A stretch of 7,038 nt of DNA from Lachnospiraceae bacterium UBA3316. GTDB taxonomy: Bacteria > Bacillota > Clostridia > Lachnospirales > Lachnospiraceae. Positions 6,820 through 7,038 of this stretch are shown here, in pieces. The position numbers and the translations under genes were made by a program. The notes beneath the pieces are model-generated. The model saw only the letters and a list, made by a program, of their open reading frames with translations, was not told the origin of the DNA and did no database searches. The first letter of the stretch is position 1. Each line of letters starts with the position of its first letter. The stretch is from NCBI GenBank assembly GCA_002361955.1, contig DESK01000062.1:42038-49075 (forward strand). Direction: 5' to 3'.

Positions 6820-7038
6820 CTGGAAATGGCACCTCCTATTGTTCAGTCCTTTCCGGAGTATCTATAGCTACTCCGGTACTATGACATCTGCTGACTTCTC
6901 ATGGCAAGCTTTACTCCATGGCAACGAATGTTCTATCGTCTCTGCCATGTCCATGAGACCTCCCCGGGTACTCACACGTTCTTTCCCACTTATACCTGCC
7001 CCGTATACTGCTGGCGTTCCGTGCAGTTATTGGACTTT
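6820..7038 (-). ncRNA. Group II intron 5' ribozyme section (end of domain I to start of domain IV), partial
   Basis: Two structures are visible on the minus strand. A nested stem pairs 6951-6958 with 6897-6904 (TCTCATGG / CCATGAGA), and inside it 6943-6948 with 6918-6923 (ATGGCA / TGCCAT); this is probably domain II. A second hairpin, CCGGAGTA / TACTCCGG (6869-6876 with 6853-6860, eight-base loop), is probably domain III. Between them is the segment GTCAGCAGATGTCATAGTAC (6877-6896), a familiar sequence ahead of the gene in this intron type. Positions 6959-7038 are presumed domain I but I could not fold them fully. Domain boundaries are by analogy. Confidence 0.7.
6831..6837 (-). promoter_or_regulatory. 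Ribosome binding site of the intron reverse transcriptase, long spacing
   Basis: AGGAGGT is a strong Shine-Dalgarno sequence but lies 11 bases before the ATG at 6819, longer than usual. No ATG, GTG or TTG in the same frame sits closer, so the ATG at 6819 stands. The spacing may reduce translation, which could help separate translation from ribozyme folding (inference). Confidence 0.6.

Larger units (their letters stand above)
5338..7038 (-). mobile_element. Group II intron, 3' portion (5' end outside the window)
   Basis: A retroelement made of a self-splicing ribozyme and an internally encoded reverse transcriptase/maturase. The window shows, in minus-strand order: hairpins assigned to the end of the 5' ribozyme section (6820-7038), the protein gene in domain IV (5404-6819), domain V (5370-5405) and domain VI (5338-5369). 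The predicted 3' splice boundary is after the T at 5338 (intron ending in CCGAT), so the 3' exon starts at 5337. At least 1701 nt are present. I do not see a convincing GUGYG 5' boundary in the last 219 nt, so it and the 5' exon with its IBS sites should lie beyond 7038. All visible parts look intact, suggesting an active or recently active element. Confidence 0.9.

Noticed and set aside
6959..6976. Minus-strand GTGTGAG considered as the intron 5' end (GUGYG).
   Set aside because: It lies only about 150 nt before the reverse transcriptase start, which leaves no room for domain I. The true 5' end should be beyond the window.

Overview
The window looks like a piece of a gut Firmicutes genome, most likely a Lachnospiraceae-type Clostridia. 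The reasons are a strong AAGGAGG ribosome site, a secreted glycoside hydrolase carrying F5/8C, FIVAR and BspA-like leucine-rich-repeat modules with a lysine-rich C-terminus, and a group II intron whose reverse transcriptase is of the common Gram-positive type. This placement rests on domain style only; no 16S or housekeeping gene is present.

Layout, left to right on the + strand. Positions 1-60 hold a bidirectional rho-independent terminator. Positions 74-112 hold a perfect 18-bp hairpin just past the stop codon of the large gene. Positions 141-5183 (minus strand) encode a 1680-residue secreted, multi-domain enzyme with a clan GH-D / GH36-like catalytic barrel. Its promoter (TGGACA, 17-bp spacer, TATACT) lies at 5274-5302, with an 8-bp inverted repeat in the roughly 84-nt leader. 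Positions 5338-7038 are the 3' part of a group II intron in the same orientation. It has a clear domain V and VI, an intact 471-residue reverse transcriptase/maturase (5404-6819), and the end of the 5' ribozyme section (6820-7038). The intron's 5' end and the 5' exon lie beyond the window.

The two main elements are not functionally linked in an obvious way. The enzyme is probably exported to bind and trim a complex, possibly host-derived, alpha-linked glycan. The intron is a retroelement that landed in the intergenic region about 35 bp upstream of the enzyme promoter, leaving promoter and gene intact. I see no defence system, CRISPR array, tRNA or rRNA. The points most worth following up are the unusual architecture and active-site motifs of the enzyme, and the position of the intron next to its promoter.
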